Positions 25,188 through 34,303 of a DNA stretch of 64,000 bases are shown here, in pieces (position 1 is the stretch's first letter; the number at the start of each line of letters is the position of its first letter). The position numbers and the translations under genes were made by a program. The notes beneath the pieces were generated by a model, which worked only from the letters and a program-made list of their open reading frames with translations, did no database searches and was not told the origin of the DNA. Source of the DNA: Salinisphaera sp. Q1T1-3 (GTDB lineage: Bacteria > Pseudomonadota > Gammaproteobacteria > Nevskiales > Salinisphaeraceae). The stretch is from assembly GCF_003602005.1 (NCBI RefSeq), contig NZ_QZWD01000008.1, positions 1-64,000 on the forward strand, in the 5' to 3' direction.

Positions 25188-27719
25188 TCAGCTCGCAGCC
25201 GCCTTCGCTGATCCGGCGTCGGCGGAAGAGACATCGTCGCTCGAAGCGTCGGTCCCCGAGGACACCGCCATCGCCGCCGACAGGCGACGCAGCCGCAGGG
25301 AGTTGGTCAACACGAACACGCTGGAGACGCTCATCGCTCCGGCCGCGATGGCCGGATTGAGCAACCAGCCGGTGAACGGATACAGCGCCCCGGCGGCCAG
25401 TGGAATCAGCAGCACGTTATAGCCATAGGCCCAGCCGAAATTCACCCGGATGGTCTGCAGGGTCGATCGTGCGACCGCATGGGCATTGACCACACCGGCC
25501 AGATCGGCCCGCATCAATACGACATCGCCGGCCTCGATGGCGATGTCCGTGCCCGACCCGATCGCGATGCCGACGTCGGCCCGGGCCAGCGCCGGTGCAT
25601 CGTTGATGCCGTCGCCAACGAAGGCGACCTGTTGATCTTCGGTCTGCAGCCGCGCGATTTCGGCGGCCTTGGCATCCGGCATCACGCCGGCGACCACGCG
25701 ATCGATGCCGAGCCGGCTGGCCACGGCCTTGGCAGTGGCTTCGTTGTCCCCCGTCAGCATGGCGACTTCCAGACCTCGTTCATGCAAGGCCTCGATCATG
25801 GCAGCGGCTTCGGCCCGCTCCGAATCGGCCACCGCGGCCAGCCCGGCGAGTTGGTCGTCGATGGCGATGAACAACGGCGTGCGCGCCTGTTCGGCCTCGG
25901 ATTCACCGTCGGCCGCGGCATCGCCCAGCGCAACCCCGCGTTCGGTCATGAAAGCGGCCGAACCGATCACCACCGTCTGCCCCTCGACCACGGCCTTCAC
26001 GCCCTGCCCGGCATGCACCTTGAAGTCGGATACCGCGGGGATCTCAAGCCCCTGGGCACGCGCCGCGGTCACGATCGCCGCCGCCACCGGGTGCTCGCTG
26101 GCCGCTTCCACAGCCGCAGCATATGCCAGAGTCCGGGATTTCGAATAGCTGCCCACTGCGACCAGCGACGTCAGTTTCGGCTGGCCTTCGGTCAACGTGC
26201 CGGTCTTGTCGAAGACCGCGGTGTCGATACCCGCGAGCTGCTCGATGGCTGTACCGCGACGGAACAGGATGCCGAGCGCGGCGGCCCGGCCGGTACCGAC
26301 CATGATCGCGGTCGGCGTGGCCAGCCCCATGGCACAGGGGCAGGCGATCAACAACACCGATACCGCGGCGACGAAGGCATACGAGATCGCCGGCGACGGG
26401 CCGAAGACGAGCCAGCCGAGGAACGTGGCGACCGACAGGGCCATGACGATCGGTACGAACACGCCGGCAATACGATCGGCCACCGCCTGGATCGCGGGTT
26501 TTTCCGCCTGCGCGTCCTCGACCATCCGGATGATCCGGGCGAGCGTGGTGTCCTCGCCCACGCGCGAGGCCTCGATCTCGAGACTGCCGCGCTGGTTGAC
26601 GGTGCCGCCGATGAGTTCATCGTCGACGCACTTGGCGACCGCGACCGGTTCCCCCGAGATCATCGATTCATCGACATAGGATTCCCCGGCCGTGACGAGA
26701 CCGTCCACCGGCACCCGTTCACCGGGCCGCACCTGGACCCGGTCGCCGGCCGCGACCTCGGCGATATCGACTTCGACCCAATCATTGTCCCGACGCACCC
26801 GCGCGGTCGACGCCTTGAGCTGCATCAGCCCACGCACGGCCTGCGAGGTTCGGCCCTTGGCCAGGGCTTCCAGCCAGCGCCCGAGCAGGATGAGCGTCAC
26901 GATCATGGCAGCGGCATCGAAATAGGTATGCGCGGCCCCGGCCGGAAACAGCCCCGGCGCCACGAGTGCGACCAGCGAGTAGAAGAACGCGGCGTTCGAG
27001 CCGATCAGCACGAGGCTGTTCATGCCGGGCGCCGCATGACGCAGCTCGCCGAAACCGAGCCGATAGAACCGGCGGCCGGCCCAGAACTGGACCGGACACG
27101 CCAGGAGCAGCTCGATGACATACCAGCCCGTGGCCGGCAGGACGCTGGCCATGGCCGCACCGATGCCGGGCACCATGCGGGCCATGGCGATCACGAACAC
27201 CGGCAACGTGAAGACCGCGCCGATGATGAGATCGCGCTTGAGCGTGTCGGCCTCGCTGGGCCCGTCGTCGTCCTCCGGTGCGGTGTCGTCGTCGAGCGCG
27301 ACCGGCGTATAGCCGGTCTTTTCGACCGCGGCGAACAGCGCGTCGCGATCGACCAGCCCCGGAATATAGACGACTTCGGCGCGCTCGGTCGTCAGATTGA
27401 CGCGAGCCTCGCGCACGCCGGCCAGACCGGCGAGCTTCTTCTCCACCCGGGCCACACAGGCCCCGCAACTCATGCCCTCGACGCCGAACGTCAAACGCTC
27501 GGCAACGGGTGTATAACCGGCCGATTCGACGGCGTCGAAGGCCGCCTCGACGGTCTCGGGACGATCGCACGTCAGACGGGCTCGCTCGGTGCTCAGATTC
27601 ACCGCGGCATCGACGACGCCGTCGACGCGCGAGAGCTTTTTCTCCACGCGGGATACACAGGCACCGCACATCATGCCGTCGATGCCGAACGTGATTTCGC
27701 GGGACTGGGTCTCACCCAT
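25188..27719 (-). CDS. copA: Copper-exporting P1B-type ATPase CopA
   Basis: 843 residues. Two N-terminal metal-binding domains with GMMCGAC (about 14-20) and GMSCGAC (about 83-89), the membrane motif CPC in LIACPCAMGLATPTA (about 459), phosphorylation Asp in DKTGTLTEG (about 504) and a hinge VGDGINDAPALA. The C-terminal YNVLLIPLAAG and SVSSVFVLTNSLRL segments fit Cu(I) ATPases. It pumps Cu(I) or Ag(I) out of the cytoplasm. It is the last gene of copZ-csoR-copA, with GAGG before the start and a hairpin between csoR and copA. Confidence 0.95.
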   Translation of the reverse strand: MGETQSREITFGIDGMMCGACVSRVEKKLSRVDGVVDAAVNLSTERARLTCDRPETVEAAFDAVESAGYTPVAERLTFGVEGMSCGACVARVEKKLAGLAGVREARVNLTTERAEVVYIPGLVDRDALFAAVEKTGYTPVALDDDTAPEDDDGPSEADTLKRDLIIGAVFTLPVFVIAMARMVPGIGAAMASVLPATGWYVIELLLACPVQFWAGRRFYRLGFGELRHAAPGMNSLVLIGSNAAFFYSLVALVAPGLFPAGAAHTYFDAAAMIVTLILLGRWLEALAKGRTSQAVRGLMQLKASTARVRRDNDWVEVDIAEVAAGDRVQVRPGERVPVDGLVTAGESYVDESMISGEPVAVAKCVDDELIGGTVNQRGSLEIEASRVGEDTTLARIIRMVEDAQAEKPAIQAVADRIAGVFVPIVMALSVATFLGWLVFGPSPAISYAFVAAVSVLLIACPCAMGLATPTAIMVGTGRAAALGILFRRGTAIEQLAGIDTAVFDKTGTLTEGQPKLTSLVAVGSYSKSRTLAYAAAVEAASEHPVAAAIVTAARAQGLEIPAVSDFKVHAGQGVKAVVEGQTVVIGSAAFMTERGVALGDAAADGESEAEQARTPLFIAIDDQLAGLAAVADSERAEAAAMIEALHERGLEVAMLTGDNEATAKAVASRLGIDRVVAGVMPDAKAAEIARLQTEDQQVAFVGDGINDAPALARADVGIAIGSGTDIAIEAGDVVLMRADLAGVVNAHAVARSTLQTIRVNFGWAYGYNVLLIPLAAGALYPFTGWLLNPAIAAGAMSVSSVFVLTNSLRLRRLSAAMAVSSGTDASSDDVSSADAGSAKAAAS

Positions 27720-27743
27720 GGTCGTTACCTCATTGCCGGATAT

Positions 27744-27765
27744 CCGGCGAGCGCTTGCTCGCCGG
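27744..27765 (-). other. Intercistronic hairpin between csoR and copA
   Basis: CCGGCGAGC and GCTCGCCGG pair perfectly around GCTT, in the 47-nt gap between the csoR stop and copA start; an overlapping palindrome GCCGGATATCCGGC precedes it. It lacks a T-tract, so it may adjust expression or mRNA stability instead of ending transcription. Confidence 0.5.
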
Positions 27766-27766
27766 C

Positions 27767-28069
27767 TCAGCGATACTTCAGTACATCCATCAGTTCGGCC
27801 ACGATCGCGTCATCGTCGCCGCGCTCGTGGGCGGTGACCACGTGATGCTTGAGATGGCCCCGCAGAACCACATCGGACGTCTTGGCGAGCGCGCCCTGCA
27901 CAGCCTTGATCTGCTTGAGTGCATCGACGCAGTAAACATCGTCGCGTTCGAGCATCCGCAATACGCCGTCCACGTGACCACGGATCGAGCGTAGCCGGGC
28001 CAGTGCATCGGCCCGGATGGCCGGGTCGATGGCCAGCGTCTGGCAGCAGTTCTCCGGGTCGTCCGCCAT
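27767..28069 (-). CDS. csoR: CsoR/DUF156-family copper-sensing repressor (C-H-H variant)
   Basis: 100 residues, all-helical family. The ligand pattern is Cys47, His72, His76 (YCVDALKQIKA...RGHLKHHV), with the same 25- and 4-residue spacings as the classical Cys-His-Cys set but His in the third position, as in the Thermus CsoR. Two extra cysteines occur at 8-9. Without copper it should bind the operator upstream of copZ and repress copZ-csoR-copA. Its ATG shares a base with the copZ stop (TAATG), giving coupled translation. Confidence 0.85.
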   Translation of the reverse strand: MADDPENCCQTLAIDPAIRADALARLRSIRGHVDGVLRMLERDDVYCVDALKQIKAVQGALAKTSDVVLRGHLKHHVVTAHERGDDDAIVAELMDVLKYR

Positions 28070-28266
28070 TACGCCACGCTCGCGGTATAGCCTTCGGCTT
28101 CCACCGCCGCCACGACCGCCGCCGGCTCCGGGTTGCCCTCGATCTCGGCCACACCGCTGGACAGATCCACATTGATCACCTGGGTCACGCCGTCGACATC
28201 GGTCAGCGCCTCGCGTACGGCCGCCACGCAGTGCTGGCAGCTCATACCCTGGATATTCAGTTTCAT
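28069..28266 (-). CDS. copZ: Copper chaperone CopZ (HMA domain)
   Basis: 65 residues from the ATG at 28266, behind AAGGAG; an upstream in-frame codon adds eight unlikely residues. A single heavy-metal-associated domain with GMSCQHC (residues ~7-13), followed by the ferredoxin-like betaalphabeta pattern VREALTDVDGVTQVINVDL. It carries Cu(I) to CopA. First gene of the copper operon, just downstream of the CsoR-type palindrome. Confidence 0.93.
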   Translation of the reverse strand: MKLNIQGMSCQHCVAAVREALTDVDGVTQVINVDLSSGVAEIEGNPEPAAVVAAVEAEGYTASVA

Positions 28267-28283
28267 CGCTTTACTCCTTAGGC

Positions 28284-28302
28284 ACCCCACCTGGGGTGGG
28301 GT
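28284..28302 (-). promoter_or_regulatory. CsoR-type operator upstream of copZ
   Basis: ACCCCACCTGGGGTGGGGT has perfect 8-bp arms ACCCCACC/GGTGGGGT around TGG, 18 nt upstream of the copZ start. G/C-tract palindromes of this kind are the usual targets of CsoR/RcnR-family repressors, and the csoR gene lies in the same operon. Confidence 0.75.
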
Positions 28303-28413
28303 TCAAATATGACAGGAATGCTAGACCGACCGGTCAACCTCGTCAAACAACCGGACTGTGGGCCTCGCGAGCGGCGGCTAGACTGATGTCATCAAACCGA
28401 TTCAAGGCGCGCT

Positions 28414-29118
28414 ATGACGCTCTTCGCAGTTTCCTGGTTCTTCATCCTCCTCGGTATCGCCACGGCGCTTGTCATCGCCGTCGATGTCTATCGACACCCC
28501 CAGCACATGGGCGTGATGAACATCACCTGGCCGATCACCGGCCTCTATCTCCCCGTTCTGGGTGCGATCGCTTATTGGGTCATGGGCCGACCGGACGGCA
28601 TGACCGGACACCATCACGAACACACCGGGCACGACCACCACGGCGACGGCTGTGGTCATCACCACGCGCCCAAACCGAAATGGCAGAGCGTGTTCGTCGG
28701 CGTGACACACTGCGGCGGCGGCTGCACCATCGGTGACTGCCTGGCCGCACCGATCGTGGCGGCCGCCGGCTTCACGGTGCTCGGCTCGACCCTGCTCGGA
28801 CATTACGTCGGGGCATTCATCGGCGCTTATATCTTCGGCCTGGCGTTTCAGATTCTGCCGGCCATGCAGATGGGCGAAACGAATCTCTGGAAGGCCTTCG
28901 TCAACGCGGTCAAGGCCGATACCGTGTCGCTGATCGCCTTCGAAATCGGCATGTTCGCCTGGCTGGCGATCGCGTTTCTCGGCATTCTCGGACACGAACC
29001 CTCGGTTGCCTCGCCGGTCTACTGGTTCCACATGCAGATCGCGATGTTATTCGGCTTCATCACGGCCTATCCAGCGAACTGGTGGCTCATCAACCGCGGC
29101 ATCAAGCACGGTATGTAA
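28414..29118 (+). CDS. DUF4396 family membrane protein with His-rich loop
   Basis: 234 residues with about six membrane segments. The central GVTHCGGGCTIGDCLAAP is the hallmark block of DUF4396. Before it lies a loop (about 65-90) with roughly ten histidines and a cysteine, in the pattern HHHEHTGHDHHGDGCGHHH, which would bind transition metals. It is divergent from the copper operon across a 147-bp gap containing the CsoR operator, so a role in metal handling under the same control is a reasonable guess. The family has no established biochemical function that I know of. Confidence 0.8.
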   Translation: MTLFAVSWFFILLGIATALVIAVDVYRHPQHMGVMNITWPITGLYLPVLGAIAYWVMGRPDGMTGHHHEHTGHDHHGDGCGHHHAPKPKWQSVFVGVTHCGGGCTIGDCLAAPIVAAAGFTVLGSTLLGHYVGAFIGAYIFGLAFQILPAMQMGETNLWKAFVNAVKADTVSLIAFEIGMFAWLAIAFLGILGHEPSVASPVYWFHMQIAMLFGFITAYPANWWLINRGIKHGM

Positions 29119-29142
29119 CTCAAACAAACCAGAGAACCGACC

Positions 29143-30102
29143 ATGACGCTCACTCCGGAAGTCGCCGCCATCGTCAAGAAGATGCGTTCGGCCGAAATCT
29201 CGTTCACCGATCTCGGCCTGGCTGATGCGCGCCAGCTCTATATCGACACGCTGGCCCGCAGCGGCGGCACGCCGGTCGCCATGGCCTCGATCGTGGATGT
29301 CGCGCTCGCGCTGCCGGGCCGCACGATTACGGCACGCCGCTATCGGCCCAAGGCACTGGCCGAATCCCCGGCCCCGACACTCGTCTATTTCCACGGCGGC
29401 GGCTGGGTGCTGGGAGATCTGGCATCGCACGACCGGATCTGTCGACAGCTCGCCGAACGTGCCGGGTGCCAGCTGATTGCAATCGATTATCGGCTGGCCC
29501 CGGAACATTGCCTGCCGGCAGCCAGCGCGGACGCGATCGAGGCTTATGCCCATCTCGTCGAACACGCCGCCGATCACGACATCGACGCCGATCGTCTGGC
29601 CGTCGGCGGCGACAGTGCGGGGGGCCATCTGTCGGCCGTGGTGGCCCTGGCCGCACGGGATGCCGGTTGGCCGCTCGCACGACAGGTGTTGATCTATCCC
29701 GCCACGGATCTGCGCCCTGCCGCGGCGTATTACCCGTCGCGCGGGCGCAACGGCGACGTGCCGCCGCTGACCGCCGATCTCATGGACTGGTTCGGCCAGC
29801 GCAGTGTCGATGCCAACACCGATGCCCTGGATTGGCGCGTCTCGCCGATGCTGGCGGACGCGCTGGCCGGCACCGCCCCGGCACTGGTCATCACCGCCGG
29901 CGCCGACGTGCTGATGGACGAAGGCACACTCTATGCCGCCCGGTTGGCCGATGCGGGCGTGGCCGTCGAACATGCCCATTATCCGGGCGTCATTCACGGG
30001 TTCATCGAAATGGCGGCCTGGCTGTCGGTGACCGGACAGGCCATGGATCGCATCGCCGACACGCTGCATGCCGTGTTTCACCCCGCACACATGCGCGACT
30101 GA
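29143..30102 (+). CDS. Alpha/beta hydrolase, hormone-sensitive-lipase-type esterase
   Basis: 319 residues. The oxyanion motif HGGGW (about 85-89) and nucleophile motif GDSAGG (about 158-163), then the Asp in ADVLMDEG and His in GVIHGF, give the full catalytic set of the HSL/bacterial type IV esterases. No signal peptide, so cytoplasmic. It follows the DUF4396 gene by 24 nt on the same strand and may be co-transcribed, although no functional link is apparent. Confidence 0.9.
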   Translation: MTLTPEVAAIVKKMRSAEISFTDLGLADARQLYIDTLARSGGTPVAMASIVDVALALPGRTITARRYRPKALAESPAPTLVYFHGGGWVLGDLASHDRICRQLAERAGCQLIAIDYRLAPEHCLPAASADAIEAYAHLVEHAADHDIDADRLAVGGDSAGGHLSAVVALAARDAGWPLARQVLIYPATDLRPAAAYYPSRGRNGDVPPLTADLMDWFGQRSVDANTDALDWRVSPMLADALAGTAPALVITAGADVLMDEGTLYAARLADAGVAVEHAHYPGVIHGFIEMAAWLSVTGQAMDRIADTLHAVFHPAHMRD

Positions 30103-30190
30103 GGCGTCTCGGGCCACGGTCGGCGTTCGTTCACGGCATACGATGGAGACGTTGGTAAGCTTTCGTCTTCCGTTCCCGCGAGATCCCTGC

Positions 30191-30832
30191 ATGTCGCCGA
30201 ATGCCCTGCTCGGCCTGGCCGCCGTCGGCATCCTGTTGCTGTCCGGCTGTGCCTCCGTCCGCCAGACCGACCCTGACGAAACCGCCCGTGAGCAGCTGCT
30301 CATCTCCACCGCGGCCGACAGCGCGACCGCGCAGATCGCACCGAATCTGCCGCCGGGCGATACCATCTATGTCGATACCAGCCTGTTCGGCGACACGACC
30401 CGGACAGCCAACGACAACTACGCGATCGTGAGCATCAAGACCGCACTGCTGCGTCAGGGCTATAACCTGGTCGATGACCGCAGACGGGCCCGCACGATCG
30501 CCATGATCGGCCGCGGCGCCCTGTCGATCGACAAGCGCGACAACCTCATCGGCATTCCCAGTACCGAGATTCCCATCCCGCTGGCCGGGCCGCTGGACAC
30601 GCCGGAGGTGGCGCTGTGGAAACGTAGCAAGCAGACCGGTGTAGCCAAACTGCAGATCACCTTCTACAACGCCGACAGCGGCACCTTGGAGGGCGCCCCG
30701 CCGGCCTATGTCGGCACGGCCTTCGTCAGCCGCTCGTCCGTGCTGTTCGTGGGCCAGACCCGGAGCAATCTGCCGACCGATTCACGCCGTGCCCGAACGC
30801 TGGTCGCGCCGGTGGGCGAGACCGCCAACTAG
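30191..30832 (+). CDS. Lipoprotein, DUF6655-like
   Basis: 213 residues from the ATG at 30191. The leader MSPNALLGLAAVGILLLSGC ends in a lipobox (LSGC), so it should be lipidated and membrane anchored. The mature part has QTDPDETAREQLLISTAADSA and GALSIDKRDNLIGIPSTEIP, which fits the DUF6655 family as I remember it. Function unknown. An open frame extends upstream to 30068 without a good start. A 100-bp MITE derivative begins five bases after its stop. Confidence 0.7.
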   Translation: MSPNALLGLAAVGILLLSGCASVRQTDPDETAREQLLISTAADSATAQIAPNLPPGDTIYVDTSLFGDTTRTANDNYAIVSIKTALLRQGYNLVDDRRRARTIAMIGRGALSIDKRDNLIGIPSTEIPIPLAGPLDTPEVALWKRSKQTGVAKLQITFYNADSGTLEGAPPAYVGTAFVSRSSVLFVGQTRSNLPTDSRRARTLVAPVGETAN

Positions 30833-30837
30833 GGCTA

Positions 30838-30937
30838 GGGCGTGTTGAGGTTTCGTTCGAGTCCGCGCCAAGCGCGCCCTGGAATTGACGATGGGCAGCA
30901 AGACGAGGCGGCGCTCGAACGAAACCTCAACAGGCCG
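30838..30937. repeat. MITE family A, 100-bp internally deleted copy
   Basis: Flanked by TA on both sides (30836-30837 and 30938-30939). Its ends contain the perfect 18-bp inverted repeat GTTGAGGTTTCGTTCGAG, with outer bases GGGCG on the left and CGGCC (reverse complement) on the right. The left part (TCCGCGCCAAGCGCGCCCTG) matches the longer copies at 48143 and 53415; the central ~200 bp is missing. Confidence 0.8.
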
Positions 30938-31067
30938 TAGAACGATGAACCCGCGCATCGGCCGGCGGCGACGGTCGAACAGGGCATGGGCTGGCATCTC
31001 GGCCTCGCGCCGCGCTTTCACACGCTGCTAAGCTCGAACGCGAACGCGAAGACCGAGACGCGCCGTC

Positions 31068-31709
31068 ATGCCGGACCTGCACACCTATCTGCTCTTTGTC
31101 GCGACCGCCCTGCTGCTCAACGTTACGCCGGGCGCCGACATGCTGTTCGTGACCACCCAGAGCGCACGTCACGGCCTGAAACACGGCCTGGCGGCCACGG
31201 CCGGCATCTTCACCGGCACGCTGTGTCATATCGGTTTCGCGGTGGTCGGGCTCAGTGCCCTTCTGGCGAGCTCGGCGCTCGCCTTCACCGTGGTCAAATG
31301 GCTCGGGGCCGCCTATCTGGTCTGGCTCGGCCTGCAGATGTGGCGCTCGGCCGGTTCGGCCGACTCATCGAAAGCCCCGCCGGCGAGCCCGGCAGCCGGC
31401 TCGTTATCCCTCTGGTGGCGCGGCACGCTGGTCAACCTGCTCAACCCCAAGGTCGCGTTGTTCTTCGTGGCGTTTCTGCCTCAGTTCGTCGATCCACAGG
31501 CCACGCAACACGCGATGGCGCTGCTGCTACTGGGTCTGTCGTTCAACCTGACCGGCACGCTCGTCAACATGGCCGCCGCAGTCCTGGTGCTCGGTGCCGC
31601 GCGCCTGCCGGTCACGCGCCGTCTCGGCCGCCTACTCTCGCGCGCGGTCGGCACGGTCTTTGTCGGCCTCGGGGTGAAACTGGCGCTCGCGGATGCCGCC
31701 CGACCGTGA
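31068..31709 (+). CDS. LysE family translocator
   Basis: 213 residues, about six membrane segments. LLNVTPGADMLFV near the N-terminus, GLKHGLAATAGIFTG and LLNPKVALFFVAFLPQFVDP in the centre are the family signature of LysE/RhtB amino-acid exporters. Inner-membrane export of an amino acid or derivative is expected; the substrate cannot be read. No strong Shine-Dalgarno sequence precedes the ATG. Its last bases overlap a possible GTG start of the kinase-like gene downstream. Confidence 0.9.
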   Translation: MPDLHTYLLFVATALLLNVTPGADMLFVTTQSARHGLKHGLAATAGIFTGTLCHIGFAVVGLSALLASSALAFTVVKWLGAAYLVWLGLQMWRSAGSADSSKAPPASPAAGSLSLWWRGTLVNLLNPKVALFFVAFLPQFVDPQATQHAMALLLLGLSFNLTGTLVNMAAAVLVLGAARLPVTRRLGRLLSRAVGTVFVGLGVKLALADAARP

Positions 31710-32494
31710 CGATCCGTGCCGGCATGGGACGCGCCGATGTTCGTCTCGCCGGCCAAGGCCCACGGCGGCGTGTTCGAAAGACCGGCGCGTCGGCCGTCGA
31801 GCTGGCCTTTTATCGCGATGTCGCTCCACGACGGGTGGCTTACCGGGTCCGGACACCCAGGCTCCATCACTGTCATGCTGAAACAGGTGAGCTCGAACTC
31901 GAATACGTGCCCGGCAAGATCGACCGACAGGCCGATCGACCCGCGATGATCGCGCAACTGGCGCGGCTGCACGACGCGCCGTGTCTGATCGATACGGCCT
32001 TCCGAGCCGCGTGGCCGGCCACGCTGACCGCACGCGCCGTCGATCTGTTCAGGCTCAGCCGGCCGGATGCCGCGCGATTGTTCCGTCTGCAGACAGGCGC
32101 AGCGTCGCTGTTCGAGGCCCGCGGCATGATCTGTGGCGACAGCAACCCGGGCAACTGGGCCCGCCGGCTCGGGACGGCATCGACGCTGGTCCAGTTCGAT
32201 TGGGAGCGCGCCGGGTACGGGCATCCGGCCATCGATCTGGCCCCACTGGCTTACGGGCTACCCGATGCGGCCACGACCGATGCGCTGGCCGCGACGTATA
32301 TCGCCCAGCGTTCTGTCGCCCCCGGAGACGCCGATTGCCTGTCGATACGCATCCGCATCGCCTGTGCCTGGCTGATCTGCGAGGTCATCACGACGCTCGC
32401 CGATCGCGACCATGCGCTGTTCGAGCACTATCGCCGGGGCTACGGCCAGCAATTACCGGCATGGCTGGCCGACGTCACCGCCACGCTCGACTGA
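31706..32494 (+). CDS. Aminoglycoside/choline phosphotransferase-like kinase, short N-lobe
   Basis: 262 residues if started at the GTG at 31706, which overlaps the lysE stop (GTGA); an ATG at 31724 is the alternative. The catalytic loop GDSNPGNW and the metal motif FDWERAGYGHPAIDLAPL belong to the APH/choline-kinase fold, and VRKTGASAVELAFYRDVAP fits the N-lobe. The N-lobe is shorter than usual, so the first strands may be lost or the enzyme may be divergent. Substrate unknown; coupling to an exporter could hint at a small metabolite, but that is speculation. Confidence 0.7.
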   Translation: MTIRAGMGRADVRLAGQGPRRRVRKTGASAVELAFYRDVAPRRVAYRVRTPRLHHCHAETGELELEYVPGKIDRQADRPAMIAQLARLHDAPCLIDTAFRAAWPATLTARAVDLFRLSRPDAARLFRLQTGAASLFEARGMICGDSNPGNWARRLGTASTLVQFDWERAGYGHPAIDLAPLAYGLPDAATTDALAATYIAQRSVAPGDADCLSIRIRIACAWLICEVITTLADRDHALFEHYRRGYGQQLPAWLADVTATLD

Positions 32495-32506
32495 CCGCGG
32501 CCTTGT

Positions 32507-33655
32507 CTACCACTCGGCGAAACTGCCGTCCGCGTGGCGCCAGATCGGGTTGCGCCAGCGATGACCAACCTCGGCGCGTTCGCGCACATAATCCTCGTTG
32601 ATCTCCACGCCGAGCCCGGGGCCATCGGGAATGGCGACATAGCCATCGTCGTAGGCAAAGACCTCGGGATTGGTGATGTAGTCGAGGATATCGTTGCCCT
32701 GGTTGTAGTGGATGCCCAGCGACTGTTCCTGGATGAAGGCGTTGTAACAGACCGCATCCAACTGCAGATTGACGGCGAGCGCGATCGGGCCGAGCGGACA
32801 ATGCAGGGCGACGGCGACATCGTAGGCCTCGGCCATCGCCGCGATCTTGCGGGTTTCGGTGATGCCGCCGGAATGCGAAGGGTCTGGCTGGATGATGTCG
32901 ACGTGGCCGCCTTCCAGAATCGGCTTGAAGTCCCAGCGTGAATACAGCCGCTCGCCGAGCGCGATCGGCGTACTCGTCAAGGCCGCGAGTTCCGGCAGCG
33001 CTTCGCGATGCTCCGACAACACCGGTTCCTCGACGAACATCAGGCGATAGGGCTCGAGTTCACGCATGAGCACCTTGGCCATCGGCTTGTGCACGCGGCC
33101 GTGAAAATCCACGCCGATACCGAAATGCGGACCGACCGCCTCACGAATGGCAGCCACGTTTTCCAGCACGCCATCGACCTTGGCGTGCGTGTCGATGATC
33201 TGCATCTCCTCGCTGGCATTCATCTTGATCGCGGTGAAACCCAGCTCGGCGCGTTCCCTGGCCATCGCGGCGGTATCGCCCGGCCGGTCACCGCCGATCC
33301 AGGAATAGACCTTGATGGAATCGCGCAGCTTGCCGCCCAGCAATTCATGAACCGGCACGCCGAGTGCCTTGCCCTTGATGTCCCACAGCGCCTGATCGAT
33401 ACCGGCCAGCGCGCTCATGTGGATCGGGCCGCCGCGGTAGAACCCGCCGCGGTAGAGCACGGTCCAGTGATCCTCGATCCGGCGCGGATCGGTGCCGACC
33501 AGATAATCGGCCAGCTCGTCGACCATCGCGGCCACGGCGTGCGCCCGGCCCTCGACCACCGGTTCCCCCCAGCCGACGATGCCCTCGTCGGTGGAAATCT
33601 TGAGGAAACACCAGCGCGGCGGGACGACGAAGGTTTCGAGTTTCGTGATTTTCAT
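32507..33655 (-). CDS. dgoD: D-galactonate dehydratase
   Basis: 382 residues from the ATG at 33655 (a TTG two codons earlier is possible). Enolase superfamily, mandelate-racemase subgroup: [19 protein letters not shown] start, GGDRPGD, metal ligands in [20 protein letters not shown] and GERLYSRW, and the catalytic His in [11 protein letters not shown]. It dehydrates D-galactonate to 2-keto-3-deoxygalactonate. Last gene of the GntR-linked operon, after dgoK and dgoA. Together with the galactose dehydrogenase and lactonase at 22-24 kb it completes the De Ley-Doudoroff pathway. Confidence 0.93.
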   Translation of the reverse strand: MKITKLETFVVPPRWCFLKISTDEGIVGWGEPVVEGRAHAVAAMVDELADYLVGTDPRRIEDHWTVLYRGGFYRGGPIHMSALAGIDQALWDIKGKALGVPVHELLGGKLRDSIKVYSWIGGDRPGDTAAMARERAELGFTAIKMNASEEMQIIDTHAKVDGVLENVAAIREAVGPHFGIGVDFHGRVHKPMAKVLMRELEPYRLMFVEEPVLSEHREALPELAALTSTPIALGERLYSRWDFKPILEGGHVDIIQPDPSHSGGITETRKIAAMAEAYDVAVALHCPLGPIALAVNLQLDAVCYNAFIQEQSLGIHYNQGNDILDYITNPEVFAYDDGYVAIPDGPGLGVEINEDYVRERAEVGHRWRNPIWRHADGSFAEW

Positions 33656-33670
33656 GGACAAATTCGTCCT

Positions 33671-34303
33671 TCAGGAAGAAACAGTGATGCCCTGCCAGGC
33701 ATCGGCAAACGCTCGGGCATTGGCGGCCACGGTCTCGGTCGACATACCGGCCTTGTACAGTGCCGACCCCAGGCCGAAACCGCTCGCACCGGCGGCAACG
33801 AAGGTCTGCATGTTGTCCGGATTGATGCCGCCCACGGGCATGAGCGGCACCTCGGCCGGCACGACCGCGCGCCAGGCCTTGATCACCGACGGGCCGACCG
33901 CTTCGGCCGGAAAGATCTTCAGGGCATGGGCCCCGGCATCCAGGGCAGCGAAGCCTTCGGTCGGCGTGGCCACGCCCGGCGCACTGAACAGGCCGGCCCG
34001 GACCGTCGCCTCGATGACCGCGGGCTTGGCGTTGGGCGAGACGATCAGTCGGCCACCGGCCTCGCGCACCGCCCCGACCTGTTCGGGCTGAAGTACCGTG
34101 CCGGCACCGACCAGCACATCATCGCCCAGATGCGCGGACAGCAGCCGGATGCTGGTCAGCGGTTCGGGCGAGTTGAGCGGGATTTCGATGGCACGAAAAC
34201 CGGCGGCCCGCAGGGCATCGCCCACCGGCACGATCTGTTGCGGCGTGATGCCGCGCAGGATGGCGATCAGCGGGAGCGGAGCAAGATAATCGTCGAGCGT
34301 CAT
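33671..34303 (-). CDS. dgoA: 2-dehydro-3-deoxy-6-phosphogalactonate aldolase
   Basis: 210 residues, class I aldolase of the KDPG/KDPGal family. LIAILRGITPQQ at the start, a VGAGTVL turn and LKIFPAEAVGPSVIKAWRAV with the Schiff-base Lys (about 134) are all present. It splits KDPGal into pyruvate and glyceraldehyde 3-phosphate. Its ATG overlaps the dgoK stop (ATGA), and dgoD follows 15 nt later. Confidence 0.93.
   Translation of the reverse strand: MTLDDYLAPLPLIAILRGITPQQIVPVGDALRAAGFRAIEIPLNSPEPLTSIRLLSAHLGDDVLVGAGTVLQPEQVGAVREAGGRLIVSPNAKPAVIEATVRAGLFSAPGVATPTEGFAALDAGAHALKIFPAEAVGPSVIKAWRAVVPAEVPLMPVGGINPDNMQTFVAAGASGFGLGSALYKAGMSTETVAANARAFADAWQGITVSS

Noticed and set aside
25479-27845. 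A 788-codon open frame on the plus strand
   Set aside because: It is antisense to copA, whose two HMA domains, CPC and DKTG motifs are unmistakable. Long antisense frames are common in DNA this GC-rich, and its peptide has no family character.
30986-31705. Upstream extension of the kinase frame across the whole lysE gene
   Set aside because: The extension is out of frame with lysE, which has clear family motifs; kinase homology begins only after the lysE stop.
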